The notes below the pieces were generated by a model, which saw only the letters and a program-made list of their open reading frames with translations, searched no databases and was not told where the DNA came from. Both the position numbers and the translations under genes were made by a program. From NCBI GenBank assembly GCA_044228435.1, contig JBGAUW010000003.1, positions 248,001-312,000 on the forward strand: a DNA stretch of 64,000 nt, given 5' to 3'. Source of the stretch: Bog-950 sp044228435 (GTDB lineage: Bacteria; Bacteroidota; Bacteroidia; Chitinophagales; LD1). Below are positions 53,470-62,311 of the stretch, in pieces (positions within the stretch are counted from its first letter, which is position 1; each line of letters opens with the position of its first letter).

Positions 53470-54024
53470 TTATTTTTTGGCTAAATAGTTCATCCAAAAT
53501 ACGATTAGCAGAAAAAACATACCATAGCTCATTAGCAGATAAACGCGCGTGTGTGCCAATACAAAAAACTGCTCGTAATAATGTTTTTCTACTACCCCCA
53601 AACCGGTAAGGCGCACTACGTTAATAGCATAAATACAAAATACGCCTAGTGGAATATACCATAGCTTATGCTGCCATTTGCCTTTATAGGCCAGTATAAA
53701 CCCCGAAAAAATAACGCATACCGAAACGCCCAGGCAGTGGTTGGCCAAAAAAAGGCCCGGTGTGTTAGTGATAAGAATGTTGCGTTGGTTAAACTCCAGT
53801 TGGTAACCCAAAACATGGCGAAGAAACAGTGCGGCAGGCTGAATGGTTTTGTAGGCGAACCAATCTGTAAAGGCAAGCCAAAAGCGGTTTAACGCAGTAC
53901 CTTCAACATGAAAAAAGTAGAAGAGGGTTTTCCAAAGCAGGTAAACCAAAATTACCTTAAGCCCGAAAAAAACAGCGTTTAATAATTTTTTATCGGCGGC
54001 AAGCTTTTGAACAAGCGGGTGCAT
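53470..54024 (-). CDS. Exosortase/archaeosortase-family protein (XrtF-like), 184 aa
   Basis: Polytopic membrane protein with about five helices. The exosortase-type catalytic set is visible in order: Cys in NHCLGVSVC (C97), Arg in INVVRLTG (R138) and His in VLAHTRVY (H158). The small size (~184 residues) fits exosortase F of Bacteroidota. Exosortases are thought to process C-terminal anchor signals in exported proteins by transpeptidation; this is known from relatives and not shown here. Nine bases separate it from the downstream membrane protein of the same strand, a likely functional partner. No substrate C-terminal tag was found in the window. Confidence 0.75.
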   Translation of the reverse strand: MHPLVQKLAADKKLLNAVFFGLKVILVYLLWKTLFYFFHVEGTALNRFWLAFTDWFAYKTIQPAALFLRHVLGYQLEFNQRNILITNTPGLFLANHCLGVSVCVIFSGFILAYKGKWQHKLWYIPLGVFCIYAINVVRLTGLGVVEKHYYEQFFVLAHTRVYLLMSYGMFFLLIVFWMNYLAKK

Positions 54025-54032
54025 AGGCCAGG

Positions 54033-54911
54033 TTAAAACGAAACAAAAATGCCATGCCAGTATAGCTTTACAAAGCCTACCACAAATATTAAAGCAATAA
54101 ACATTACAAATCCAAAACTTTGTAAAACCTTATACTTCAATACATCATCTTTCAAAATTTCGAGATAATACAAGGCCACCCAACTTATAAGCAGCGATAT
54201 GCCAATTACCATCAGATAAATAACATGCAAAAGCACATGGAATCTTGCCGAGCCTGTTTTATCCCATAAAATAGCGGTAGTAACAAACGCTCCAAGTATA
54301 AAGGGGACTACTGCAGTTTCGATAAAATATGTGCGGCGGCGCGATGACTTGTTTACTTTCGAGAATGAGTATGAAAAACTCAAAAACATTTTGGGGTAAT
54401 TGATGGCAAAAAACAATATTAAAATTCCAAACAGCACATTAATGGCATAGGTAAAAGGGGCCGGCAAAAACCACCACGAAAAAACCACCGCAAAATTCTG
54501 ATAAAAAGGAGAGTTGAACTCATTAATACCCAAGGAAGCGATAATGCCCTGGGCAGTAAAAAAGCAAGTGCCTATTACAAAAGCCCACACCAAAAACACG
54601 TTTAGTAATGCCGGCTTACGCTTTACCCTGTCAAAAATATACAACATTAAAAGCCCAAAAAGCAAAGCAAAAAACGGGTATGTGCTGTAAATCATCGAAA
54701 CCTTCAGCTTGGTCCACCTATTGCCATTTAGCATAAAACGGATACCGAAGTAGTAAATGTTGGCATCGAAATTGAAAAACTTACCCATAAGGGCCATTGA
54801 GAAAAAGCCACCAAAGTTGATTACAACATAGGCCAGCGTAAAACAAATTGTAGAGTTAATAACCCGAACCAATTTATCCGACCATTGCTCTTTGCCTTTA
54901 GTATCTACCAT
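54033..54911 (-). CDS. Polytopic membrane protein of unknown function, 292 aa
   Basis: About eight hydrophobic helices (for example FTLAYVVINFGGFFSMALMG, YPFFALLFGLLMLYIF, FVWAFVIGT-type segment, PFTYAINVLFGILILFFAI, FGFVMFIALIFVVGFVKLYW), with a positively charged loop (KVNKSSRRRTYF). I do not recognise the family. It ends 9 bases before the exosortase-family gene and is read with it, so it may be its membrane partner. No conserved catalytic triad is visible. Confidence 0.7.
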   Translation of the reverse strand: MVDTKGKEQWSDKLVRVINSTICFTLAYVVINFGGFFSMALMGKFFNFDANIYYFGIRFMLNGNRWTKLKVSMIYSTYPFFALLFGLLMLYIFDRVKRKPALLNVFLVWAFVIGTCFFTAQGIIASLGINEFNSPFYQNFAVVFSWWFLPAPFTYAINVLFGILILFFAINYPKMFLSFSYSFSKVNKSSRRRTYFIETAVVPFILGAFVTTAILWDKTGSARFHVLLHVIYLMVIGISLLISWVALYYLEILKDDVLKYKVLQSFGFVMFIALIFVVGFVKLYWHGIFVSF

Positions 54912-54954
54912 TTAAATAAGGGAGTAAGTTTCCGGTCAAAGATAGAAAACAGTC

Positions 54955-56016
54955 TCAGAATACAGATTTTGAGGGCCTGTATTTTGCCTTTGCTAAAATG
55001 GCTTTGGCGTCGTACTTCAATATCAAATCGTGCAGCGATATTTTTCCCCCGCTTTCCTTCATGTATTTGCGTACAATTTGCAGGCCAATCCAGCTGCCCA
55101 GGTTGCCGGGCGCCTCAGCCGGCATGCCCGTAATGCCGGGGCCCTCATCCAGGTAGCGCTTCTGATCCATGTAGTTATCCTTGTAAAGCAGGTCTTTATC
55201 GTTTAAAAAGCGCCACATTTCTATCTCATTCTGCTCGCACCACCGGGTTTGGTTGGCCGTAAAGCCCACAAGCAGACTATCGGGGGCATCGGGCAGCATG
55301 TACGATAGAAAATAGATTTTCTTGCCCTTTTCAACCATCGCTTCAGCCAGTGTTTTACCGTGCGATAACTCCCCCTCGCCAAAGTAAAAATTGTATAACA
55401 CCTCTACCGCGTTGCGGGCTATATACTCCCTGCGCATTTTATGTTGCAAATATTGAAACACACCGGCACTATCATAATCGGTAAAGCCGGGGCCCAGGTA
55501 TTGGTCGAGCCCTATACCCAGCAAATCTTTTTCGTAAGTAAAGGCGCCTACCGAAAAACCAGAATTTACGCCTACTACCTTAGGTATGCTAACCTCGGGG
55601 AAATAATACTTCAGGTATTTAAACGATTGGGTTAGCTCCTCCTCTACGTCTTTAGAATCGTTAAAATGCGCATCGATAGCCTTTTGGATGCGGCTTATAT
55701 AGGCATCGGCTACAAATTTTTGCAAGGCTTCTTTATCAATATTCGCAGTATCCTGCGGCGGGCGGGGGCCTACCACAAACTGGCTGATATAAAAATCGTA
55801 AAAGCTGCCATACTTATTGCGCATGCTGCTAATCTGCCCCTCATCGAAATTAGATTGGCCCAATGCAAACAAATCTTTATCGAACCGCTGCAACTCCACG
55901 TTCAGCTTAATGTTTGATACATCCGGCTTTTCTCTACTTTTGGTATTGTTGCAGCCCGAACAACCGGCCAACAACAACACACACATCAGCCTTACAATTT
56001 GTTTTATATTTTTCAT
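54955..56016 (-). CDS. gldB: Gliding motility lipoprotein GldB, ~353 aa
   Basis: I chose ATG 56016 (MKNIKQIVRLMCVLLLAGCSGC): basic start, hydrophobic core and lipobox LAGC; the longer frame adds 13 codons. The mature protein shows GldB hallmarks: RFDKDLFALGQSNFDEGQI near the start, FGEGELSHGKTLAEAMVEKGKKIYF and, near the end, GPGITGMPAEAPGNLGSWIGLQIVRKYM (each cited in part). GldB is a lipoprotein required for gliding in Flavobacterium and widespread in Bacteroidota; whether this strain glides is unknown. A divergent beta-barrel gene follows 56 bases away. Confidence 0.9.
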   Translation of the reverse strand: MKNIKQIVRLMCVLLLAGCSGCNNTKSREKPDVSNIKLNVELQRFDKDLFALGQSNFDEGQISSMRNKYGSFYDFYISQFVVGPRPPQDTANIDKEALQKFVADAYISRIQKAIDAHFNDSKDVEEELTQSFKYLKYYFPEVSIPKVVGVNSGFSVGAFTYEKDLLGIGLDQYLGPGFTDYDSAGVFQYLQHKMRREYIARNAVEVLYNFYFGEGELSHGKTLAEAMVEKGKKIYFLSYMLPDAPDSLLVGFTANQTRWCEQNEIEMWRFLNDKDLLYKDNYMDQKRYLDEGPGITGMPAEAPGNLGSWIGLQIVRKYMKESGGKISLHDLILKYDAKAILAKAKYRPSKSVF

Positions 56017-56072
56017 ATTGTGCGAAAATGCGAAAATTGACACGCAAACCAACAACCTATTAAATCTACCAG

Positions 56073-56801
56073 ATGAAACGTTTTTTTACGCTTGTTATTC
56101 TACTTTGCTTTGTAATACAAGGCTTTGCCCTAAACGATAGAATACGTATTGGCCTGCATGTATCGCCGGGCGTGGCCTGGAGCAAGCCCTTTGGCAACGA
56201 CCTTTTAAAGGGCAAACCGCGCTTTGGCACCAGCTATGGCTTTTTGGTAGAATACTGGTTTGCAAAAAACTATGGCCTTAGTACCGGCCTTGGCGGTGCT
56301 TACGATGGCTGCAATATTAAAGGGCGAAACGTTTTTGAAAACAATGGCGCAGGCATTAAATTACGTGATGTAAACGAAAAATACAGCTTTCATTATATTG
56401 AAATACCTGCCTACCTTAAACTTAAAACCAACGAAATTAAAGGCGGCAACTTTAATGTGTGGGGGCAGGTGGGCCTTACGCTAAACCTTACCGTTAGTGC
56501 ACGCGCCACCTATAGCGATTCAATAACTACAACTGCCGGCACCAATGTTTTAATTGAAAAAGAGAATATTTTAAAACAGAAAAACGATGTGTCGCAGGCT
56601 ATACCAAAATTTTGGGCAAACTTTTTTGATGTGCGCTTAGGTGCCGGTGCCGGTTTTGAATATAAGTTTGACGAGAAGGCATCTTTACTGGTTGGGGTAT
56701 TTTACCACAACGGTTTTATCAATAATCTTTTCGACCACGATATAAAGAAAGAACCCAACGTAATGCGCTTTATGAGCCTGCGGATGGGCGTGTTATTTTA
56801 A
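56073..56801 (+). CDS. PorT-family/outer-membrane beta-barrel protein, 242 aa
   Basis: Signal peptide (MKRFFTLVILLCFVIQGFAL) and alternating hydrophobic strands across the rest (RIGLHVSPGVAWSKPF, FLVEYWFAKNYGLSTGLGGAYD, HYIEIPAYLKLKTNEI, FDVRLGAGAGFEYKF, SLRMGVLF) with a C-terminal aromatic residue, as in small outer-membrane barrels. It resembles the PorT family, but I cannot assign a T9SS role. Only ten bases before ligA, so co-transcription is likely. Confidence 0.75.
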   Translation: MKRFFTLVILLCFVIQGFALNDRIRIGLHVSPGVAWSKPFGNDLLKGKPRFGTSYGFLVEYWFAKNYGLSTGLGGAYDGCNIKGRNVFENNGAGIKLRDVNEKYSFHYIEIPAYLKLKTNEIKGGNFNVWGQVGLTLNLTVSARATYSDSITTTAGTNVLIEKENILKQKNDVSQAIPKFWANFFDVRLGAGAGFEYKFDEKASLLVGVFYHNGFINNLFDHDIKKEPNVMRFMSLRMGVLF

Positions 56802-56811
56802 ACTATAGTCC

Positions 56812-58911
56812 ATGTATTCTAAAGAGAAGCAACAAGAACTGAACCAACTTACCGCACAGCTTATAAAACAGGAAGGCTCACTTTCTGATGCAGAGAAATT
56901 ATTGGCCCTGCGGGAGATTATTGACTTTCACGATTGGCGGTATTATGTACTTAGCGAACCGGTAGTAACCGATTTTGATTACGATAAGCTTTTCAAGCAA
57001 TTGCGTGAGTTAGAAGCAAAGCACCCGGATTTGCTGACCGAAGATTCACCTACACAACGCGTGGCCCGTGGCTTGACCGATGAGTTTAAAACGGTTGACC
57101 ATTTGGTAAGTATGCTATCGCTGGATAACAGCTACAACGCCGAAGACCTGAATGATTTTGATACCAGTGTAAAAAAACTAACCGGCACCAACGAAGTTGA
57201 GTATTGTGTAGAACCCAAATTTGACGGGGGCAGCATAGCCCTGGTTTATGAAAACGACCTGCTGGTGCGCGCTGCTACGCGGGGCGATGGCACCGTAGGA
57301 GAAGACATTACAAACAATGCCAAGGCTTTAGCCTCTATTCCTTTAAGGGCGGCCTTCTCTAAGTTCGGTATTTACAGGATAGAGATACGCGGCGAAGTAA
57401 TTATACAACGCAGCATTTTTGAAAAAATGAATGAGGACCGCAAAGCACGTGGCGAAAAGGTTTTTCAGAATGCACGCAACACGGCCAGTGGTTCTTTACG
57501 CACCAAAAATCCAAACGAATCGCGTGCGCGCAACCTGGAGGCTATACTATACCACGTAAGTTTAGCGGAAGATAAAGACGGCAAGAACATGCTGGCCGGC
57601 GAACTGGAGTCGCACTTTCATACCATTGAAATACTTTACCAGTGTGGGTTTAAAACACCCATTAACGAAATGAAAGTGTGCGCGGATATAACTGAGGTGC
57701 ATGAGTTTATTAAAACATGGGATACCAAACGCAACACCTTTAATATAGATACCGATGGCATGGTGGTAAAGGTAAACAGTCTTAAAAAGCAGCGGCAGTG
57801 CGGTAGCACTACACACCACCCGCGTTGGGCTATTGCTTATAAGTTTGCGGCTAAGCAGGCACACAGCAAACTTTTAACCGTAGAATACCAGGTAGGCCGA
57901 ACCGGCGCCGTTACACCGGTGGCTAAAATAGAACCGGTGCCTTTGGCCGGTGTTACTATATCCTCCGTATCGCTGCACAATGAGGATTTTATACTGGAGA
58001 AGGATATACATATAAACGATACCGTAATAGTAGAGCGTGCCGGCGAGGTGATACCCTATATAGCTGGTGTGGTAACTGATTTGCGCACCGGCGATGAGCG
58101 AAAGATTGAGTTCCCCCGTAACTGCCCTTCGTGCCAATCACCTTTGGTACGGCCGGAAGAAGAAGCGGTTTGGCGCTGCGACAATGTAGACTGCCCGGCA
58201 CAGACCGAAGAACGTGCTATACACTTCGTATCAAAAGATGCGATGGATATTGACGGGCTTGGCAGCAGCACCATTATTGATTTTATACAGCGGGGCTTTA
58301 TTAAAAACATAGAAGACATTTACCGCCTGCCTTACGAAACAATACTAACGCTGGAAGGCTGGAAAGCAAAAAGCGTAAGCAACTTAAAAGAAGGCATTGA
58401 AGATAGTAAGAACCGTCCGCTGTGGCGTTTGCTTAACGCCCTTGGCATACGCCATTGCGGGGTTACTACCTCTAAAGATATCTCCACACACATACAGACC
58501 ATTTTTGATTTACGCGAAATGACCGTAGAGCAGCTAACTAATATTGAAGGCATAGGCCCTAAGGTAGCGCAAAGCATTTTCGACTTTTTTCAGAATGATA
58601 GCAACATACACCTGCTACAGAACTTAAAGGCATTTGGCGTAAACACCGAAAACCGGCCAGAAGATGCCCGCACTAAAAACAATAAGCTGGAAGGCAAGAC
58701 CTTTTTGTTTACCGGTAGCTTACAACAATTTACCCGCGACCGGGCCAAACAACTGGTAGAAGAAAATGGAGGCAAGCTTTTAAGTGGCGTTTCGGCTAAC
58801 CTAAACTACTTAGTGGTTGGCGAAGATGCCGGCAGTAAATTGGCTAAGGCACAAAAGATAGAAACCATTAAGGTGCTGACTGAAACGGAGTTTTTAGCGA
58901 TGATTGAGTAA
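56812..58911 (+). CDS. ligA: NAD-dependent DNA ligase LigA, 699 aa
   Basis: Seals nicks in DNA using NAD+ via an enzyme-AMP intermediate. Domains in order: Ia segment (YYVLSEPVVTDFDYDKLFKQL), adenylation domain with catalytic Lys136 in EPKFDGGS, RGDGTVGEDIT, an OB fold (GRTGAVTPVAKIEPVPLAG), a four-Cys zinc finger (CPSCQSPLVRPEEEAVWRCDNVDCPAQ region, about 434-456), HhH motifs (GLGSSTIIDFI, IEGIGPKVAQSIFDFF) and a C-terminal BRCT domain (TFLFTGSLQQFTRDRAKQLVEENGG). Full length. Confidence 0.96.
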   Translation: MYSKEKQQELNQLTAQLIKQEGSLSDAEKLLALREIIDFHDWRYYVLSEPVVTDFDYDKLFKQLRELEAKHPDLLTEDSPTQRVARGLTDEFKTVDHLVSMLSLDNSYNAEDLNDFDTSVKKLTGTNEVEYCVEPKFDGGSIALVYENDLLVRAATRGDGTVGEDITNNAKALASIPLRAAFSKFGIYRIEIRGEVIIQRSIFEKMNEDRKARGEKVFQNARNTASGSLRTKNPNESRARNLEAILYHVSLAEDKDGKNMLAGELESHFHTIEILYQCGFKTPINEMKVCADITEVHEFIKTWDTKRNTFNIDTDGMVVKVNSLKKQRQCGSTTHHPRWAIAYKFAAKQAHSKLLTVEYQVGRTGAVTPVAKIEPVPLAGVTISSVSLHNEDFILEKDIHINDTVIVERAGEVIPYIAGVVTDLRTGDERKIEFPRNCPSCQSPLVRPEEEAVWRCDNVDCPAQTEERAIHFVSKDAMDIDGLGSSTIIDFIQRGFIKNIEDIYRLPYETILTLEGWKAKSVSNLKEGIEDSKNRPLWRLLNALGIRHCGVTTSKDISTHIQTIFDLREMTVEQLTNIEGIGPKVAQSIFDFFQNDSNIHLLQNLKAFGVNTENRPEDARTKNNKLEGKTFLFTGSLQQFTRDRAKQLVEENGGKLLSGVSANLNYLVVGEDAGSKLAKAQKIETIKVLTETEFLAMIE

Positions 58912-58915
58912 AGCT

Positions 58916-59332
58916 ATGACAGACGTAGAATCATTAATTGAAAAGACTTTGCCGTTTATAAAAACCCTGCTTAAAAACAATGGCGAGTTTTTTCCGGTGG
59001 CTTCTGGTATAAAAGCAGACGGTTCGTTTGTAATGCTTAAGCTTTATGATGGCAATGAAAGTCCAGTTTCGGATAAGTTATTACAAGACTTTAAAAAAAC
59101 TCTAAGAAAAGATGCTACCGAATACAGAGCCATTTCGATATTGTATGATGTGGTAGTAACCAACCATAAAACCGGATTAAAAACGGATGCCATAGCAATT
59201 TGCGCAGAAGCTAAAGAAGCGGGACTATCGCATACTTACTTTTATCGGTATGTTATAGCTGATGAAATTGCCTTTGACACGGAGATTTGGGCTGAAGAGA
59301 AGGACAGAGAAATATTTATTAGCCAAAATTAA
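58916..59332 (+). CDS. Small cytosolic protein of unknown function, ~138 aa
   Basis: I chose ATG 58916 (MTDVESLIEKTLPFIKTLLKNNGEF), 4 bases after the ligA stop; the frame can start at TTG 58904 overlapping ligA. The protein is mixed alpha/beta with GEFFPVASGIKADGSFVMLKLYDG and TGLKTDAIAICAEAKEAGLSHTYFYRY. I do not recognise the family; the architecture recalls small single-domain immunity- or Imm-like folds but nothing specific. Tight spacing suggests co-transcription with ligA. Confidence 0.65.
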   Translation: MTDVESLIEKTLPFIKTLLKNNGEFFPVASGIKADGSFVMLKLYDGNESPVSDKLLQDFKKTLRKDATEYRAISILYDVVVTNHKTGLKTDAIAICAEAKEAGLSHTYFYRYVIADEIAFDTEIWAEEKDREIFISQN

Positions 59333-59344
59333 GGCAGCTTAAAC

Positions 59345-60205
59345 TTACACCAACGTCAATCCTTCATCGCATAAAGCACGCACATCCAAATCGGCACTTA
59401 CGCTGCCAATTTTAAGCAGAGCTTGCTTAGCATTTTCTAAGCCCAGTAAGCGTACTGAATAATCGTGGCTCCATACAGTAGAGAGCAGCCAGGTATAGGC
59501 ATCGGCTTCGCTTAGTTTGAATCTTTCCGTAAGCAGTTTAACCGATTGCGGAGAAGTTACAAAGCGCTCGCTTTCTGTATTAATTACTTCTAACACTTTG
59601 GCAATTTTATCGCGCTTGGTAGCGAGGGCTTCATCGCTGGCTATAATCAGCATACTGCTCCACGGAGCGCTAAACTCGCCAATCATACGTACGGTGCCGT
59701 TTTCTACATGCGCTTTGGTCATATACTTTTCCCAGTAAAAAATCTGGGTTTCGTTACCTGTAAGCGATTGCATAGCACCGTCGATACTTTTTACTTCTAT
59801 CAGGTCTTTTGCATCAACCCTTTCGCCCCGCTGCTCGGCGTGTATCATGGCCATTAAGTGCGAACCCGAACCTAACTTGCTGATAGCATACTTTTTAGGC
59901 AACCGGTTATACACTGAATAGAACTGCGATTTGGTACCGGTAAAAATACCCCAGCCCAATGGCGAGGTGATATACTCTTTTACAATCTTTGCCTTAAGCC
60001 CTTTAGCTGCCGCCGATACAAAACCTTCGGTAAGCAGAATGGCCAAATCCAGCTCACCGGTTTTAAGCGCCTCGGTCATTACACCGGTACCGCCCGGAAA
60101 AAACTTCCAGTTCAACTCAACTCCGGCTTCGGTAAATTTATTTTGCTCTACCGCTATATTCCACGGCAGGTTAAAATGTTCTGTTACTCCTCCAATCTTT
60201 AACAT
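59345..60205 (-). CDS. Periplasmic-binding-protein-fold protein without signal peptide, 286 aa
   Basis: Resembles NitT/TauT-type ABC substrate-binding proteins: LKIGGVTEHFNLPWNIAVEQNKFTEAGVELNWKFFPGGTGVMTEALKTGELDLAILLTEG (parts cited), KYAISKLGSGSHLMAMIHAEQRG and QSLTGNETQIFYWEKYMT. Unlike transporter components it starts directly in the mature fold (MLKIGG) and an in-frame TAA lies 12 bases upstream of the ATG, so there is no leader. No ABC permease or ATPase is nearby. A cytoplasmic ligand-binding or enzymatic role is likely; ligand unknown. Confidence 0.75.
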   Translation of the reverse strand: MLKIGGVTEHFNLPWNIAVEQNKFTEAGVELNWKFFPGGTGVMTEALKTGELDLAILLTEGFVSAAAKGLKAKIVKEYITSPLGWGIFTGTKSQFYSVYNRLPKKYAISKLGSGSHLMAMIHAEQRGERVDAKDLIEVKSIDGAMQSLTGNETQIFYWEKYMTKAHVENGTVRMIGEFSAPWSSMLIIASDEALATKRDKIAKVLEVINTESERFVTSPQSVKLLTERFKLSEADAYTWLLSTVWSHDYSVRLLGLENAKQALLKIGSVSADLDVRALCDEGLTLV

Positions 60206-60231
60206 ACGTTTCGATTACTCAGGTTATAAAT

Positions 60232-60254
60232 GATTACACGGATAAATACAATTG
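60232..60254 (+). repeat. Direct repeat, copy 1
   Basis: Begins gattacacggataaataca and ends ttg; its partner at 61149-61171 differs at two of 23 positions. The pair flanks the hydrolase gene in the same orientation. Confidence 0.6.
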
Positions 60255-60278
60255 CACATATAATACAGACTACAAATA

Positions 60279-61130
60279 CTACTGCTGCAAATAAAAATTA
60301 ATAGTTGCAGCCACGGCAGCTTCCATGTCTGTGGTTAACACAGTTTCGCTGTATGGGTGCTTACCACCAAAATTATGATTACTGCCTTCTAATAACAGCA
60401 ATTCAGCTTTTTTGTTCCACCCCTGCATTTCTATTGCCGCTTCTACCGGTATGGTTTCGTCTTTTGTGCCATGTATTATCAGCATTGGTATCTGCAAAGC
60501 GCGTACCGCGTCGGGTACAAACAAGCGGGGCAGGTTGGCAAAGTAATTTTCATACAGCTGCCATTTAATAGGCATCATTTGTTTAGTGCGGGCATTGCCC
60601 ACATACACTACGCCATCCTTCTTTATCTTCTCCAGTTCTTCTGCCGTCCAATACTTACTAAATTCATTTACACTGGCCCAGGTACACAGCTTTTTTACGC
60701 GGGTATCTTCTTTCGCTTTTAAAATAGATATACCCCCTCCCCTGCTATGACCCATCAGGTAAATAGCTTCGGTATTTATCTCCGATTTATCAACCGGAAA
60801 TTCATTCGAGCATACCCAATCAATTACTACTCCCAAATCATCCATTTCAATGCTCAGGTTATCGTTGCCAAAGGCTTCCAGGTCGGCAAATTCGGTGGGG
60901 CTATCGATGGTAGTGCCGTTGTGCGAAAAATTGTATTTAACGTATACAAAGCCAGCTTCCGCAAAGCGCTCAGCAACCAGGTTAAAAGGCCCCCAATCTT
61001 TAAAGCCTTTAAAGCCATGGCTAAAAATTACCACCGGTTTTTTTAACCCACCATTCTTATAAAAAACATCTGCCAAAAAAGGCCGGCCATGTTGGCTTTG
61101 CAGCACCAAATTCCGCTCGCATAAAATCAT
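60279..61130 (-). CDS. Alpha/beta-fold hydrolase (dienelactone-hydrolase-like), 283 aa
   Basis: Predicted cytosolic serine hydrolase. Elements: FSHGFKGFKDWGPFNLVAERFAEAGF near the N-terminus, nucleophile elbow LMGHSRGGGISIL, acid in IIHGTKDETIPVEAA, and catalytic His in EGSNHNFGGKHPYSE. Length typical for the family. No signal peptide. Flanked by direct repeats at 60232 and 61149. Substrate unknown; esterase or peptidase are both possible. Confidence 0.85.
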   Translation of the reverse strand: MILCERNLVLQSQHGRPFLADVFYKNGGLKKPVVIFSHGFKGFKDWGPFNLVAERFAEAGFVYVKYNFSHNGTTIDSPTEFADLEAFGNDNLSIEMDDLGVVIDWVCSNEFPVDKSEINTEAIYLMGHSRGGGISILKAKEDTRVKKLCTWASVNEFSKYWTAEELEKIKKDGVVYVGNARTKQMMPIKWQLYENYFANLPRLFVPDAVRALQIPMLIIHGTKDETIPVEAAIEMQGWNKKAELLLLEGSNHNFGGKHPYSETVLTTDMEAAVAATINFYLQQ

Positions 61131-61148
61131 ACGGCGAACTTAAAAAAG

Positions 61149-61171
61149 GATTACACAGATAAATACATTTG
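61149..61171 (+). repeat. Direct repeat, copy 2
   Basis: Begins gattacacagataaataca; same orientation as copy 1 at 60232 with two mismatches in 23 bases. Confidence 0.6.
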
Positions 61172-61222
61172 ATTACAACGATTTTCTGTACAATTTTCAT
61201 TTATGGGTTACATTCGCTTCCG

Positions 61223-62197
61223 ATGTCGGTAAGTTTAGACGAGATAAAGAAACCAATTTCGAAGGAGCTTGATGAGTTTGAAGTGCGCTTTCGCGAGAGC
61301 ATGAAAAGCAAAGCGCCTTTGCTTGACCGCATTACGCATTACATAGTAACCCGCAAGGGCAAACAAATGCGCCCCATGTTTGTGTTTTTATCGGCCCGCT
61401 TATGCGGCGAGTTAAATGAGGCTACTTATGTGGCCGCTTCGCTGGTAGAAATATTACATACGGCCACCCTGGTGCATGATGATGTGGTAGATGATTCGTA
61501 CCAGCGCCGCGGCTTTTTTTCTATTAACGCGCTTTGGAAAAACAAGATAGCAGTATTGGTAGGTGATTATTTGCTATCGAAGGGTTTATTGCTTTCTATA
61601 GAGCATGATCAGTTCCAACTGCTGCATATTTTATCCAACACCATTAAGGCCATGAGCGAGGGCGAATTGCTACAGCTTGAAAAGGCACGCAAGCTGGATA
61701 TTAAAGAAGATATATACTTTGAAATTATACGCGGCAAAACGGCCTCGCTGATAGCATCGGCCTGTGCCTGCGGGGCCTCTACCACTACTAAAGATGAAGA
61801 AAAGATTGCCCGGGTAAAACTGATGGGTGAAAAAATTGGTATTGCCTTCCAGATTAAAGACGATTTGTTTGACTATGAAGAGGCAGAAATAGGCAAGCCG
61901 CGTGGCATTGATATTAAAGAGCGCAAAATGACCCTGCCACTTATTTACACATTGGGTAAGGTTTCGGGCAGCGATAAAAAGAAGATTATAAACGTAATAA
62001 AGAACGATAACCAAAACACCGAAAAGGTGCGTTGGGTAATTGATATGGTACGCCAAAACGGGGGCATGGATTATGCCGCCGGCGTAATGAACCAATACCG
62101 CGATGAAGCATTGAAGCTGTTATATGAATTTCCGGTAAGTGAGTCGCGCAACTCGGTAGAGCAGTTGATTGAGTTTACCATTGAACGGAAAATTTAA
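61223..62197 (+). CDS. Trans-polyprenyl diphosphate synthase (octaprenyl-type), 324 aa
   Basis: Chain-elongating prenyltransferase making a long all-trans polyprenyl diphosphate, in this phylum normally for the menaquinone side chain. First Asp-rich motif LVHDDVVDDSYQRRG and second FQIKDDLFDYE are present, with GKQMRPMF and GDYLLSKG. I chose ATG 61223 (MSVSLDEIKK); the longer frame starts at a TTG and adds 18 hydrophobic residues not typical of the family. The residue before the first Asp motif that sets chain length was not resolved by eye. It uses isoprenoid precursors also needed by the squalene pathway. Confidence 0.9.
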   Translation: MSVSLDEIKKPISKELDEFEVRFRESMKSKAPLLDRITHYIVTRKGKQMRPMFVFLSARLCGELNEATYVAASLVEILHTATLVHDDVVDDSYQRRGFFSINALWKNKIAVLVGDYLLSKGLLLSIEHDQFQLLHILSNTIKAMSEGELLQLEKARKLDIKEDIYFEIIRGKTASLIASACACGASTTTKDEEKIARVKLMGEKIGIAFQIKDDLFDYEEAEIGKPRGIDIKERKMTLPLIYTLGKVSGSDKKKIINVIKNDNQNTEKVRWVIDMVRQNGGMDYAAGVMNQYRDEALKLLYEFPVSESRNSVEQLIEFTIERKI

Positions 62198-62231
62198 AGG
62201 GGTCGCTAAGTTAAGCACCACCTCGGCTTCA

Positions 62232-62280
62232 CTTCGCTCAACCACTCCAGCTTAAAATCCGCTGCGGTAGCAGAGCGAAG
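62232..62280. terminator. Hairpin between the prenyltransferase and GH3 genes
   Basis: Arms cttcgctc (62232-62239) and gagcgaag (62273-62280) with a 33-base loop in the gap between convergent stops. No T-run on either side, so termination is uncertain; it resembles intergenic repeat remnants. Confidence 0.4.
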
Positions 62281-62311
62281 GAGGAGAACTAACAGCCTAA
62301 TACAGCTTAAC

